Positions 55,217 through 63,319 of a stretch of 64,000 bases of DNA are shown here, piece by piece (positions within the stretch are counted from its first letter, which is position 1; every line of letters starts with the position of its first letter). The notes under the pieces were generated by a model. It saw nothing but the letters and a program-made list of their open reading frames with translations, was not told the origin of the DNA and ran no database searches. Both the position numbers and the translations under genes were made by a program. Source of the stretch: Mycolicibacterium aurum (GTDB lineage: Bacteria; Actinomycetota; Actinomycetes; Mycobacteriales; Mycobacteriaceae); NCBI RefSeq assembly GCF_900637195.1, contig NZ_LR134356.1, positions 1,426,001 through 1,490,000 of the forward strand. The letters are read 5' to 3'.

Positions 55217-55639
55217 TCAGTCGTCGTCCAGGGTCGGGTCGATGACTGACGGTTCCACACCCAGATAGGTGGCCACCTGAGCCACCAGCAATTCGTGTAA
55301 GAGTTCGGTCAGCTCGTCGGTGTCTTTGGCTCGACGCTCGATCGGCTTGCGAAACAACACAATCCGCGCGCGGGTGGAATTGCCGCGGACATCCACCCCG
55401 GCAGGGATCAGCCGCGCCAACGCGATCGGGCCGTCGGCGACCACCTCCGGGGGCCACTGCACACTCTCCGGATCCTTCGGGGCGATGCGTGGTATCTCGT
55501 CGACCGCGACATCCAGCGTCGCGACCCTCTCATGCCAGCGCCGCTCGATCGGCTCGTAGGCCTCCAACACCGCCATATCGAAGCGCTCGCCGCGGCTGCG
55601 CCATCCCGGAACCGAGGGCGGGAGCAGCGGTCCACGCAT
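55217..55639 (-). CDS. Zincin-like metallopeptidase-family protein (Rv3259 family)
   Basis: Conserved mycobacterial protein of 140 residues, annotated as a metallopeptidase family (PF06262-like). The sequence has DEIPRIAPKDPESVQWPPEV, ARIVLFRKPIERRAKD and then LLHELLVAQVATYLG, where a HExxH zinc motif is expected but the second His is Val; so zinc binding is doubtful. ATG 55639 gives the family length and start (MRGPLLPP); GTG 55681 is an alternative. Divergent from the DUF3499 gene, as in M. tuberculosis. Confidence 0.85.
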   Translation of the reverse strand: MRGPLLPPSVPGWRSRGERFDMAVLEAYEPIERRWHERVATLDVAVDEIPRIAPKDPESVQWPPEVVADGPIALARLIPAGVDVRGNSTRARIVLFRKPIERRAKDTDELTELLHELLVAQVATYLGVEPSVIDPTLDDD

Positions 55640-55770
55640 CTCCCGGCCGCGCCGCGACCCCCGGTGGTGGCGCCTGTTCACGAAAAAGATCGTAACGGTT
55701 GGGCTTCGGGGGGCCCGCCACTGCGCGTGTCCGCCGCGTCGCGGACGTTTGTGCACGATAACCTCGCCGT

Positions 55771-56199
55771 GTGAATGTTCCCCGTCGCTGCTGCCGGCCA
55801 GGGTGCCCGCACTACGCGGTCGCGACGCTCACCTTTGTCTACTCAGATTCGACGGCTGTCGTTGGCCCGCTGGCCACCGTGTCCGAACCCCACTCGTGGG
55901 ATCTGTGCGTCATGCACGCAGGCCGGATCACGGCCCCGCGCGGATGGGAGCTGGTCCGGCATGCCGGACCGCTGCCATCGCATCCCGACGACGATGACTT
56001 GGTGGCGTTGGCCGACGCGGTTCGAGAAGGCCGCGAGAACGCCGCGCCCTCCGGTGTCACTGCAGGCTTCACCACGGGGTTCTCCGACCCGGTCACCGGA
56101 GCGCACGGTGGCGCGTTGATGGCGCCGCCGGCGCGGCGCCCCGAGACCAACGGCCGCCGTCGCGGGCACCTGCGCGTGCTGCCCGACCCCGCCGACTGA
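55771..56199 (+). CDS. DUF3499 protein (Rv3258c family)
   Basis: Small actinobacterial protein of 142 residues. The N-terminal ~70 residues are conserved: RRCCRPGCPHYAVATLTFVYSDSTAVVGPL and SWDLCVMHAGRITAPRGWELVRH, with a CxxxC and a CxxH pair that could bind zinc. The rest is variable and Arg/Pro-rich. Start GTG 55771. It lies 144 bp upstream of the phosphomannomutase gene on the same strand; function unknown. Confidence 0.88.
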   Translation: MNVPRRCCRPGCPHYAVATLTFVYSDSTAVVGPLATVSEPHSWDLCVMHAGRITAPRGWELVRHAGPLPSHPDDDDLVALADAVREGRENAAPSGVTAGFTTGFSDPVTGAHGGALMAPPARRPETNGRRRGHLRVLPDPAD

Positions 56200-56343
56200 C
56201 CACCTCGACGGACGCCAGTGCCTCTACGCAGCAGTTCCTGCTGAGGCGCTGTTTCGGTGCGATGACGGTCGGGGTGACTCGCGGTACGGACCGTCCCCGA
56301 CGGCTAGGCTGATCACCAACAGTCTCATCGTCCAAGGAGCTCC

Positions 56344-57729
56344 ATGTCACGTCCCGCCGAGGCGGTACATCGCGTCATCAAGGCCTATGACGTACGTGGA
56401 CTGGTCGGTGAGGAAATCGACGAGACCTTCGTCTGCGAGGTGGGCGCGGCATTCGCGCGGCTGGTCCGCGACGGCGCGACGCAGGTGGTCATCGGCCACG
56501 ACATGCGCGACAGTTCGCCGGCGTTGGCCAACGCCTTCGCCGACGGCGTCACCGCCCAGGGTCTCGACGTGGTGCGGATCGGCCTCGCGTCCACCGATCA
56601 GCTGTACTTCGCGTCGGGGCTGCTCGACTGTCCGGGGGCGATGTTCACCGCCAGTCACAACCCGGCGGCCTACAACGGCATCAAGTTGTGCCGCGCCGGA
56701 GCGAAGCCCGTCGGCAAGGACACCGGGCTGACCACCATCAGCGACGAGGTGATCGCGGGCGTCCCCGCCTACGACGGCCCACGCGGCTCCATCTCCGACC
56801 GCGACGTGCTCGTCGACTACGGACAGTTCCTCTACTCGCTGGTCGACGTCAGCGAGCTGCGACCGCTGCGCGTCGCGGTGGACGCCGGCAACGGCATGGC
56901 CGGCCACACCACCCCCGCGGTCCTCGGGCTGATCCCGTCGATGACATTGTTGCCCCTGTTCTTCGAGCTCGACGGCAACTTTCCCAACCACGAGGCCAAC
57001 CCGCTGGATCCGGCCAACCTCGTCGACCTGCAGGCCTACGTCCTGGAAACCGGCGCCGACATCGGGCTGGCCTTCGACGGCGACGCCGACCGCTGCTTCG
57101 TCGTCGACGAACGCGGGCAAGCGGTCTCGCCGTCGGCGGTCACCGCGCTGGTCGCTGCGCGTGAACTCGGCCGCGAGATCGGCGCCACGATCATCCACAA
57201 CCTGATCACCTCGCGGGCCGTACCCGAACTCGTCACCGAGCGCGGCGGCACACCGCTGCGTTCGCGCGTCGGACACTCCTACATCAAGGGCCTGATGGCC
57301 GAGACCGGCGCGATCTTCGGCGGCGAACACTCGGCGCACTACTACTTCCGCGACTTCTGGGGCGCCGACTCCGGCATGCTCGCCGCCCTGCACGTCCTGG
57401 CCGCGCTCGGCGAACAGGACCGTCCGCTGTCGGACATGATGGCCGACTACCAGCGCTACGAAGCGTCCGGTGAGATCAACTACACCGTCAGCAATGCACC
57501 CGCGATCGTCGACGCGGTGCTGCAGGCGTTCGGGTCGCGCGTGCAGGCCATCGACCACCTCGACGGGGTGACGGTCGACCTCGGAGAAGGCGCCTGGTTC
57601 AACATCAGGATGTCGAACACCGAACCTTTGCTACGGCTCAACGTCGAAGCCCGCACCGCCGACGAGGTCAAGAACCTCGTCGACGAGATCGGGGGCTACA
57701 TCACCTCGGGCGCCGAGGGACCGCCGTGA
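56344..57729 (+). CDS. manB: Phosphomannomutase (Rv3257c family)
   Basis: Interconverts mannose-6-phosphate and mannose-1-phosphate for GDP-mannose supply. The 461 residues show the mutase domains in order: the phosphoserine loop TASHNPAAYNGIK, the metal-binding FDGDADRC, GGEHSAHYYFRDF for sugar binding, and the C-terminal RMSNTEPLLRLNVE phosphate-binding stretch. Start ATG 56344 after AAGGAGC. Its stop overlaps the next start (GTGA). M. tuberculosis naming (manB, pmmA) varies. Confidence 0.94.
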   Translation: MSRPAEAVHRVIKAYDVRGLVGEEIDETFVCEVGAAFARLVRDGATQVVIGHDMRDSSPALANAFADGVTAQGLDVVRIGLASTDQLYFASGLLDCPGAMFTASHNPAAYNGIKLCRAGAKPVGKDTGLTTISDEVIAGVPAYDGPRGSISDRDVLVDYGQFLYSLVDVSELRPLRVAVDAGNGMAGHTTPAVLGLIPSMTLLPLFFELDGNFPNHEANPLDPANLVDLQAYVLETGADIGLAFDGDADRCFVVDERGQAVSPSAVTALVAARELGREIGATIIHNLITSRAVPELVTERGGTPLRSRVGHSYIKGLMAETGAIFGGEHSAHYYFRDFWGADSGMLAALHVLAALGEQDRPLSDMMADYQRYEASGEINYTVSNAPAIVDAVLQAFGSRVQAIDHLDGVTVDLGEGAWFNIRMSNTEPLLRLNVEARTADEVKNLVDEIGGYITSGAEGPP

Positions 57730-58838
57730 ATCCCAGCCCGCTGTCGGCGGCCGACGTCGACCTCGACGATGCGGACGGCCTGCTTGCCGCCGACCGTCTC
57801 GGTTTGCTGCGCGCAGCGTCGATGGCCGGTGCGCAGGTGCGCGCCACCGCCTCTGCGTTCGACGAAGGTGACCTCGATCCGGTCCGGTCGGACTCGCCGC
57901 CACGCACCGTCGTGTGGATCGCGGGCCCCGGCAACGCCGAGAACGCGGGCACGATGCTGGCCACCCAGCTCGGCAGCTCGGTCGGAGCGCCCATCGTCGT
58001 CGCCACCGCGGCGCCGCCGTGGATCGGCGCGCTCGACGTCGTGATCATCGCCGGCGACGACGCCGGTGATCCGACGCTGGTGTCGGCCGCGGCCATGGCA
58101 GTGCGCCGGGGAGCGCGCGTCATCGTGGTGGCACCGCACGAAGGTCCGCTGCGCGACGCCACCGCGGGCCGATCGGTGGTGCTGCCGCCGCGTCTGCACG
58201 TCCCCGACGAGTTCACCCTGGTGCGCTACCTGGCCGCCGGGATGGCCGCACTGCAGGCCATCGCCCCCGGATACTCCGTCGAACTGGCCGCACTGGCCGA
58301 CGAGCTGGACGCCGAGGCGCTCCGAAACAGTGCCGGCCGTGACCTTTTCACCAATCCCGCCAAGAGCCTGGCCGAGCGCATGCTCGACCGGGAGGTGGTG
58401 TTCGCCGGCGACAGCGCCGCCACCATCGTGCTGGCCAGGCACGCCTGCGCGGTGATGCTGCGGGTCGCCCACCAGAGCGTGGCGGCGGTCGGGCTGGCCG
58501 ACGCGCTGGTGGCCATCGCGTCGGGGTGGGGCCGCAGCGTGCAGCGGGAAGCGTCGATCTTCCACGACGAAGAGATCGACGGACCGTTGGCTCGACGGAC
58601 GCGCACCATCGTGTTGACGTCCGACGCCGACCGGCCAGAGGTATCGTCACGGCTACGAGGATTCGACGACGTTCACGTCGTCAACGCCAACGACGTCCCC
58701 GACGTCCTGGCGACTGGGGGGGATGGCGAACTGGGCTCAGCATCGACGCCTGGATCCGTACGTCCCGAACAACAATTGGCGCTGCTGGCCGTCCGTCTGG
58801 AAATGGCGGCGGTCTACCAGCGGCTGGTTCGAGGTTGA
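57726..58838 (+). CDS. Conserved SIS-like protein between phosphomannomutase and manA (Rv3256c family)
   Basis: A 370-residue protein conserved at this place in mycobacteria and related actinobacteria, sometimes annotated as TobH or phosphosugar isomerase-like. It looks like two alpha/beta SIS-type halves: VWIAGPGNAENAGTML and VIIAGDDAGDPTLVSAAAMAVRRGARVIVV in the first, then VFAGDSAATIVLARHACAVML in the second. No catalytic residues can be named. Start GTG 57726 overlaps the upstream stop and the end is 6 bp before manA, so it is part of the mannose operon and probably handles a sugar phosphate. Confidence 0.85.
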   Translation: MNPSPLSAADVDLDDADGLLAADRLGLLRAASMAGAQVRATASAFDEGDLDPVRSDSPPRTVVWIAGPGNAENAGTMLATQLGSSVGAPIVVATAAPPWIGALDVVIIAGDDAGDPTLVSAAAMAVRRGARVIVVAPHEGPLRDATAGRSVVLPPRLHVPDEFTLVRYLAAGMAALQAIAPGYSVELAALADELDAEALRNSAGRDLFTNPAKSLAERMLDREVVFAGDSAATIVLARHACAVMLRVAHQSVAAVGLADALVAIASGWGRSVQREASIFHDEEIDGPLARRTRTIVLTSDADRPEVSSRLRGFDDVHVVNANDVPDVLATGGDGELGSASTPGSVRPEQQLALLAVRLEMAAVYQRLVRG

Positions 58839-58844
58839 AGCGAA

Positions 58845-60071
58845 GTGCATCTGCTCAAAGGCGCGGTGCGGACCTATGCGTGGGGTTCGAGAACCGCGAT
58901 TGCCGATTTCATCGGGGCGCCGAGCCCCACCCCGCATCCCGAAGCTGAGCTGTGGTTCGGCGCCCACCCGGGCGACCCGGCCTGGCTGCAGACCGAGGAC
59001 GGCGAACGGTCGCTGCTCGACGCGCTCCGCGCCGACCCCGAGGGGGAACTCGGGGCCACGGTGCGCGGCCGATTCGGCGACACCCTGCCCTTCCTGGTGA
59101 AGGTACTGGCCGCTGACGAACCGCTGTCACTGCAGGCCCACCCGAGCACCGAGCAGGCCACCGAGGGTTTCGCGCGCGAGGAGCGGATGGGTATCCCGAT
59201 CACGGCGCCCAACCGCAACTACCGCGACCGCAGTCACAAACCCGAAATCATCGTGGCGCTCAGCAGATTCGAGGCGCTGGCCGGCTTCCGGCCGGCGGCC
59301 CGCACCGTCGAGCTGATGCGCGCACTCGGAGTCGCCGAGCTCGATCCGTACATCAATCTGCTCGCGGGCCAGCACGACGGGGACGGGCTGCGGGCGCTCT
59401 TCACCACCTGGATCACCTGCCCCCAGCCCGATCTCGACTCGCTGGTGCCCGCCGTTCTCGACGGCGCGATCAACTACGTGCGTTCGGGGCACAAGGAATT
59501 CGTCCGCGAGGCCCGCACCGTGCTCGAGCTCGGCGAGCGTTACCCCGGCGATGCCGGCGTGCTGGCGTCCCTGTTGCTCAACCGGCTGTCGCTGGCGCCG
59601 GGGGAGGCGCTGTACCTGCCCGCCGGCAATCTGCACTCGTACCTGCACGGCGTGGGCGTGGAGGTGATGGCCAACTCCGACAACGTGCTTCGCGGCGGCT
59701 TGACCCCCAAGCACGTCGACGTGCCTGAGCTGCTGCGGGTGCTCGACTTCACTCCGGCGGAGGACGTCCTCGTCGTTCCCGAAACCCTCAGGGACGGAGC
59801 GGAAACCGTCTACCCGACGCCCGCGCCGGAGTTCGCGGTGACCGTGCTCAACATCGACGGTGAGCAGCTGGGCCACGAGATCGACGCACCCACCCGTCAC
59901 GACGGGCCGCAGGTTCTGCTGTGCACCCAGGGCTCGGCGACGGTGCACGCCAAGGCGGGCTCGGTGGTGCTGGAACGCGGTGCGGCAGCATGGGTGGCCG
60001 CCGACGACGGTCCGATCAGGCTGGTCGCGCAGGAGTCGACGCGCCTGTTCCGGGTGACCGTCGGGATCTAG
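58845..60071 (+). CDS. manA: Mannose-6-phosphate isomerase ManA
   Basis: Type I phosphomannose isomerase converting fructose-6-phosphate to mannose-6-phosphate. The 408 residues include LLKGAVRTYAWGSRTAI, AELWFGAHP, LSLQAHPSTEQA (zinc His), NYRDRSHKPEIIVAL with the conserved KPE, and LPAGNLHSYLHGVGVEVMANSDNVLRGGL-type sequence (YLPAGNLHSYL and NSDNVLRGG) with the active-site region. Start GTG 58845. It overlaps the convergent FAD oxidoreductase by four bases. It completes the mannose set with the mutase and guanylyltransferase. Confidence 0.95.
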   Translation: MHLLKGAVRTYAWGSRTAIADFIGAPSPTPHPEAELWFGAHPGDPAWLQTEDGERSLLDALRADPEGELGATVRGRFGDTLPFLVKVLAADEPLSLQAHPSTEQATEGFAREERMGIPITAPNRNYRDRSHKPEIIVALSRFEALAGFRPAARTVELMRALGVAELDPYINLLAGQHDGDGLRALFTTWITCPQPDLDSLVPAVLDGAINYVRSGHKEFVREARTVLELGERYPGDAGVLASLLLNRLSLAPGEALYLPAGNLHSYLHGVGVEVMANSDNVLRGGLTPKHVDVPELLRVLDFTPAEDVLVVPETLRDGAETVYPTPAPEFAVTVLNIDGEQLGHEIDAPTRHDGPQVLLCTQGSATVHAKAGSVVLERGAAAWVAADDGPIRLVAQESTRLFRVTVGI

Positions 60072-61411
60072 TTCCGTCTCTCGGCCAGCCACAGCTTCAT
60101 GTTGTGCCGCACGGTGCGGCCGACCAGCTGGGCGGACGGCACCATCCACAGGCTGTCGAGCAGGCTGAACCGACGCAGAAACCATTCCGCCAGAACAGGA
60201 TCGGTCTCGGCGGCGCCCAGGAACTGATCGAACAGCGCGCCGACGGGCTTGTACCACCTGGGCGCGGGCCCGGTGGCGCCGTGCAGCGTCAGGTCGCCGA
60301 CCGCGTTCATGGTCCACACCGGATAGGTGGTCTTGGCGGTGGCGCGATTGAGCGTGCGGGCCAGCTCTTCGCGCGGAGCCAGCAGGGCACGCCTGAGGTG
60401 ACCGGCTTGAATCGACGTCATGGTCATCCCCTGGCCGTACGTCGGGTTGAAGCTGACGACGGCGTCGCCGAACGGCACGATGCCGTGGGGGAAACGCTCC
60501 AGCTGGTCGTAGCGGCGCCACCGGCTGGCCGGATACTTGTGCAGCGCAATGGAACCCAGCGGCGTACCACGGCGCAGAGCGCCGCTGACGTGTGCCGGCA
60601 GAATCTCGTCCGCCAGCGCGCACATCTCGTCGAAATCGGCCGGCGGCGGCACCTTCGCGGTCCCGAACGTGGTCACCCCCCAGTTGCCGTCCTCGTAGAA
60701 GAGCATGCCGAGGCCGCACGGTTGGCTCCGCGACGCGCCCGCCACCACCACCTTTTCGTCGATCAGTCCGTCGGGAATCCGCACCTGGTGGGTGGCGTAC
60801 CCGATGCCGACGTCCACGGTGTCCTCGCGTGGACGGTCGAATCCCCACTGCGCCAACCACACTGGGAGCCGGGTTCCGCGTCCCGTCGCGTCGACGACGA
60901 GGTCGGCGTCGACCGTCGAGCCGTCGCTGGTCCGGACACCGGTGACCCGGGACCCGTCGTAGACCGGTTCGTCGACGTCCTCGTGCAGCAGCGTCACGTT
61001 CTCGATGTCGAGGACCCTGCGCCGGATCTGCCACTCCAGGTGCGGCCTGCTGGGCACGTAGGCGGTGAACTCGTCCTGCAGGCGGTGCTGGGTGCCGAGC
61101 ACGTGCCCCGCGGCGCCGAAGTGGATGCAGTCGGGGCGGTTCTCCAGAATCGGCACGCCGGACGCGACCATCTCGTCGAGCAGGCCGGGGAACAGCCCGT
61201 CGAACTCCTGCGCGCCGCGGGCCATCAGCAGATGCACGTGGCGGCCCTGAGGAACCGCGGCGCGATTGGCCGGCCCGTCGGGCAGTTCGTCGCGCTCGTA
61301 GACGGTGACCTGCTCGTAGAAGTTCGACAACACCCGGGCGGCACACAGACCCCCGAGGCTGCCGCCGATCACGATCGCGTGATTTTCGGGCGGTGTCATT
61401 TTTTGACCCAT
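60068..61411 (-). CDS. FAD-dependent oxidoreductase (Rv3254 family)
   Basis: Flavoprotein of 447 residues, monooxygenase/geranylgeranyl-reductase-like. The N-terminus has AIVIGGSLGGLCAARVLS and TVYERDELP, a Rossmann FAD-binding motif; the middle has VVDATGRGTRLP; the C-terminal part has VPFGDAVVSFNPTYGQGM with the GD motif of FAD hydroxylases. Substrate unknown. ATG 61411 was chosen (MGQKMTPPENH); ATG 61399 is also possible. Divergent from the APC permease and convergent with manA, as in M. tuberculosis. Confidence 0.88.
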   Translation of the reverse strand: MGQKMTPPENHAIVIGGSLGGLCAARVLSNFYEQVTVYERDELPDGPANRAAVPQGRHVHLLMARGAQEFDGLFPGLLDEMVASGVPILENRPDCIHFGAAGHVLGTQHRLQDEFTAYVPSRPHLEWQIRRRVLDIENVTLLHEDVDEPVYDGSRVTGVRTSDGSTVDADLVVDATGRGTRLPVWLAQWGFDRPREDTVDVGIGYATHQVRIPDGLIDEKVVVAGASRSQPCGLGMLFYEDGNWGVTTFGTAKVPPPADFDEMCALADEILPAHVSGALRRGTPLGSIALHKYPASRWRRYDQLERFPHGIVPFGDAVVSFNPTYGQGMTMTSIQAGHLRRALLAPREELARTLNRATAKTTYPVWTMNAVGDLTLHGATGPAPRWYKPVGALFDQFLGAAETDPVLAEWFLRRFSLLDSLWMVPSAQLVGRTVRHNMKLWLAERRN

Positions 61412-61468
61412 TGGAGTCCACGGTAGTGGGTAGATTCCGCTGAAACGATGACGAAACGAGGACGGTTG

Positions 61469-62947
61469 ATGGCTCAAGAGCCCGGCACGCAGACAGCCAA
61501 TTCGCGGCGGGTGAAGTCGGTGGAGCAGTCGATCGCCGACACCGACGAGCCGGACACTCGGCTGCGCAAGGACCTGAACTGGTGGGACCTGACCGTGTTC
61601 GGGGTGTCGGTGGTGATCGGTGCCGGCATCTTCACCATCACCGCGTCCACCGCCGCCAACATCACCGGGCCCGCCATCTCGATCTCATTCGTCCTCGCCG
61701 CGATCGCGTGCGGGCTCGCCGCGCTGTGCTACGCGGAATTCGCCTCCACCGTGCCGGTGGCGGGCAGTGCCTACACGTTCTCCTATGCGACGTTCGGGGA
61801 GTTCGTCGCATGGATCATCGGGTGGGACCTGATCCTGGAGTTCGCTGTCGCGGCGGCCGTGGTGGCCAAGGGCTGGTCCAGCTACCTCGGCACCGTGTTC
61901 GGGTTTGCCGGCGGGACAACGGAAATCTCTGGGGTGCAAGTGGATTGGGGCGCGCTGATCATCATCGCGTTCGTCACCCTGATCTTGGCCCTCGGGACCA
62001 AACTCTCGGCGGGTGTCAGCCTGGCCATCACCGCGCTCAAGGTGGCGGTGGTGTTGCTGGTGATCACCGTCGGCGCGTTCTACATCAAGACCGAGAACTT
62101 CTCGCCGTTCGTGCCGGCCCCGGAACCCGGTGAGGGCGGATCGGGTGCGGAACAGTCGCTGTTCTCACTGCTCACCGGCGCCGAGGGCAGCAGCTACGGG
62201 TGGTACGGACTGCTGGCCGGCGCGTCGATCGTGTTCTTCGCGTTCATCGGCTTCGACATCGTCGCCACCACCGCTGAGGAGACCAAGAACCCGCAGCGGG
62301 ACGTGCCGCGCGGCATCCTGGCGTCGCTCGGCATCGTCACCGTGCTCTACGTCGCGGTGGCCGTGGTGTTGACTGGGATGGTCAGCTACAAGGAATTGCG
62401 GGACGCCGAGACGCAGAACCTGGCGACGGCGTTCTCGCTGAACGGGGTCGACTGGGCGGCGAAGGTGATCTCCATCGGCGCGCTGGCCGGGTTGACCACC
62501 GTCGTGATCGTGCTGGTGCTGGGGCAGACGCGGGTGTTATTCGCGATGTCGCGGGATGGGCTGCTGCCGACGCAGCTGGCCAAGACCGGCGGACGGGGCA
62601 CCCCGGTGCGCATCACGCTGATCGTCGGCGTCGTCGTCGCGATCACCGCCACCGTGTTCCCGATCGACAAGCTCGAAGAGATGGTCAACATCGGCACGCT
62701 GTTCGCGTTCGTCCTGGTGTCGGCGGGTGTGATCGTGCTGCGGCGCAACCGTCCCGACCTCAAGCGAGGCTTCCGCACGCCGTTTGTCCCCGTGCTGCCG
62801 ATCCTCGCGATCATCGCGTGTGTCTGGCTGATGCTGAACCTGACCGGGCTGACCTGGATCCGGTTCGGGCTCTGGATGGCGCTCGGCGTCGTCGTCTACT
62901 TCGTCTACGGCCGCAGGCACTCGCTGCTGGCCCAGCGCGCCAAGTAG
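61469..62947 (+). CDS. APC-family amino acid permease (Rv3253c family)
   Basis: Integral membrane transporter of 492 residues with about 12 membrane segments. It opens with LRKDLNWWDLTVFGVSVVIGAGIF, typical of the cationic amino acid branch of APC permeases, and has FAFIGFDIVATTAEETKNPQRDVPRGI. I chose ATG 61469 because GAGGA lies six bases before it; ATG 61448 is in frame. Substrate is probably a cationic or other amino acid. It is followed by a repeat-rich region and alkB. Confidence 0.9.
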   Translation: MAQEPGTQTANSRRVKSVEQSIADTDEPDTRLRKDLNWWDLTVFGVSVVIGAGIFTITASTAANITGPAISISFVLAAIACGLAALCYAEFASTVPVAGSAYTFSYATFGEFVAWIIGWDLILEFAVAAAVVAKGWSSYLGTVFGFAGGTTEISGVQVDWGALIIIAFVTLILALGTKLSAGVSLAITALKVAVVLLVITVGAFYIKTENFSPFVPAPEPGEGGSGAEQSLFSLLTGAEGSSYGWYGLLAGASIVFFAFIGFDIVATTAEETKNPQRDVPRGILASLGIVTVLYVAVAVVLTGMVSYKELRDAETQNLATAFSLNGVDWAAKVISIGALAGLTTVVIVLVLGQTRVLFAMSRDGLLPTQLAKTGGRGTPVRITLIVGVVVAITATVFPIDKLEEMVNIGTLFAFVLVSAGVIVLRRNRPDLKRGFRTPFVPVLPILAIIACVWLMLNLTGLTWIRFGLWMALGVVVYFVYGRRHSLLAQRAK

Positions 62948-62961
62948 GGCCTCCTCCTTTT

Positions 62962-63215
62962 CTCCGCGAGCGCGCGTGTCTGTACGGCGACACGCCGCGC
63001 AAAGCTGGCACGGGGCGCGCGCTCGTCGCTGACGAGCGCGCGCCTTCTGCTGTGCCGGTCTTTTCGATGCCGGTCTTGTCGATCGATGACGCCCGACGGC
63101 TGACCGCGCGCCGCGCGTCGGGTTCGTGCACGCTGCGCGCTTTCGGCGCCGACGAGCGCACGTAGACGCACGCGACACACCGCAGGAGGGCGGGCAGACA
63201 CGCGCGCTCGCGGAG
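62962..63215. repeat. 254-bp element bounded by 21-bp inverted repeats
   Basis: The ends 62962-62982 and 63195-63215 are exact 21-bp inverted repeats starting CTCCGCGAGCGCGCG. The end resembles one edge of the 61-bp palindromes (CTCCGCGAGCG..GACACG, seen at 36480 reading leftwards). No open frame with protein features lies inside. Confidence 0.8.
63014..63044. terminator. Strong hairpin after the APC permease gene
   Basis: Two perfect 14-bp arms (GGCGCGCGCTCGTC and its complement) with a 3-base loop, followed by TTCT. It lies 67 bp after the permease stop and could end its transcript; the U tract is weak, as usual in mycobacteria. Confidence 0.65.
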
Positions 63216-63242
63216 CAAGGGAGCTTTACAAAACAATAGTTG

Positions 63243-63276
63243 CTGTCTAGACAGGCGACAAAATGCGTTCTATAGT
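63243..63276 (+). promoter_or_regulatory. alkB promoter with palindromic operator
   Basis: TAGACA (63248-63253) and TATAGT (63271-63276), 17 bp apart, form a good -35/-10 pair. The perfect 12-bp palindrome CTGTCTAGACAG (63243-63254) covers the -35, so a repressor bound there would block transcription. The predicted start is about 37 bp before the GTG. Confidence 0.65.
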
Positions 63277-63319
63277 CAACTGCAACGGGTGACCGCACTC
63301 ACAGCAAGGAGGCACACGA

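Larger units (their letters stand above)
62948..63319. other. Repeat-rich alkB upstream region
   Basis: No gene is recognised. The stretch holds a 14-bp-stem hairpin after the permease gene, a pair of 21-bp inverted repeats and, next to alkB, a promoter with a palindrome. These are listed separately. Confidence 0.7.

Noticed and set aside
59127..61421. 764-residue minus-strand open frame
   Set aside because: Shadow of manA and of the FAD oxidoreductase in another frame; no motifs.
59921..61426. 501-residue plus-strand open frame over the FAD oxidoreductase
   Set aside because: Antisense shadow; the minus strand has clear flavoprotein motifs.
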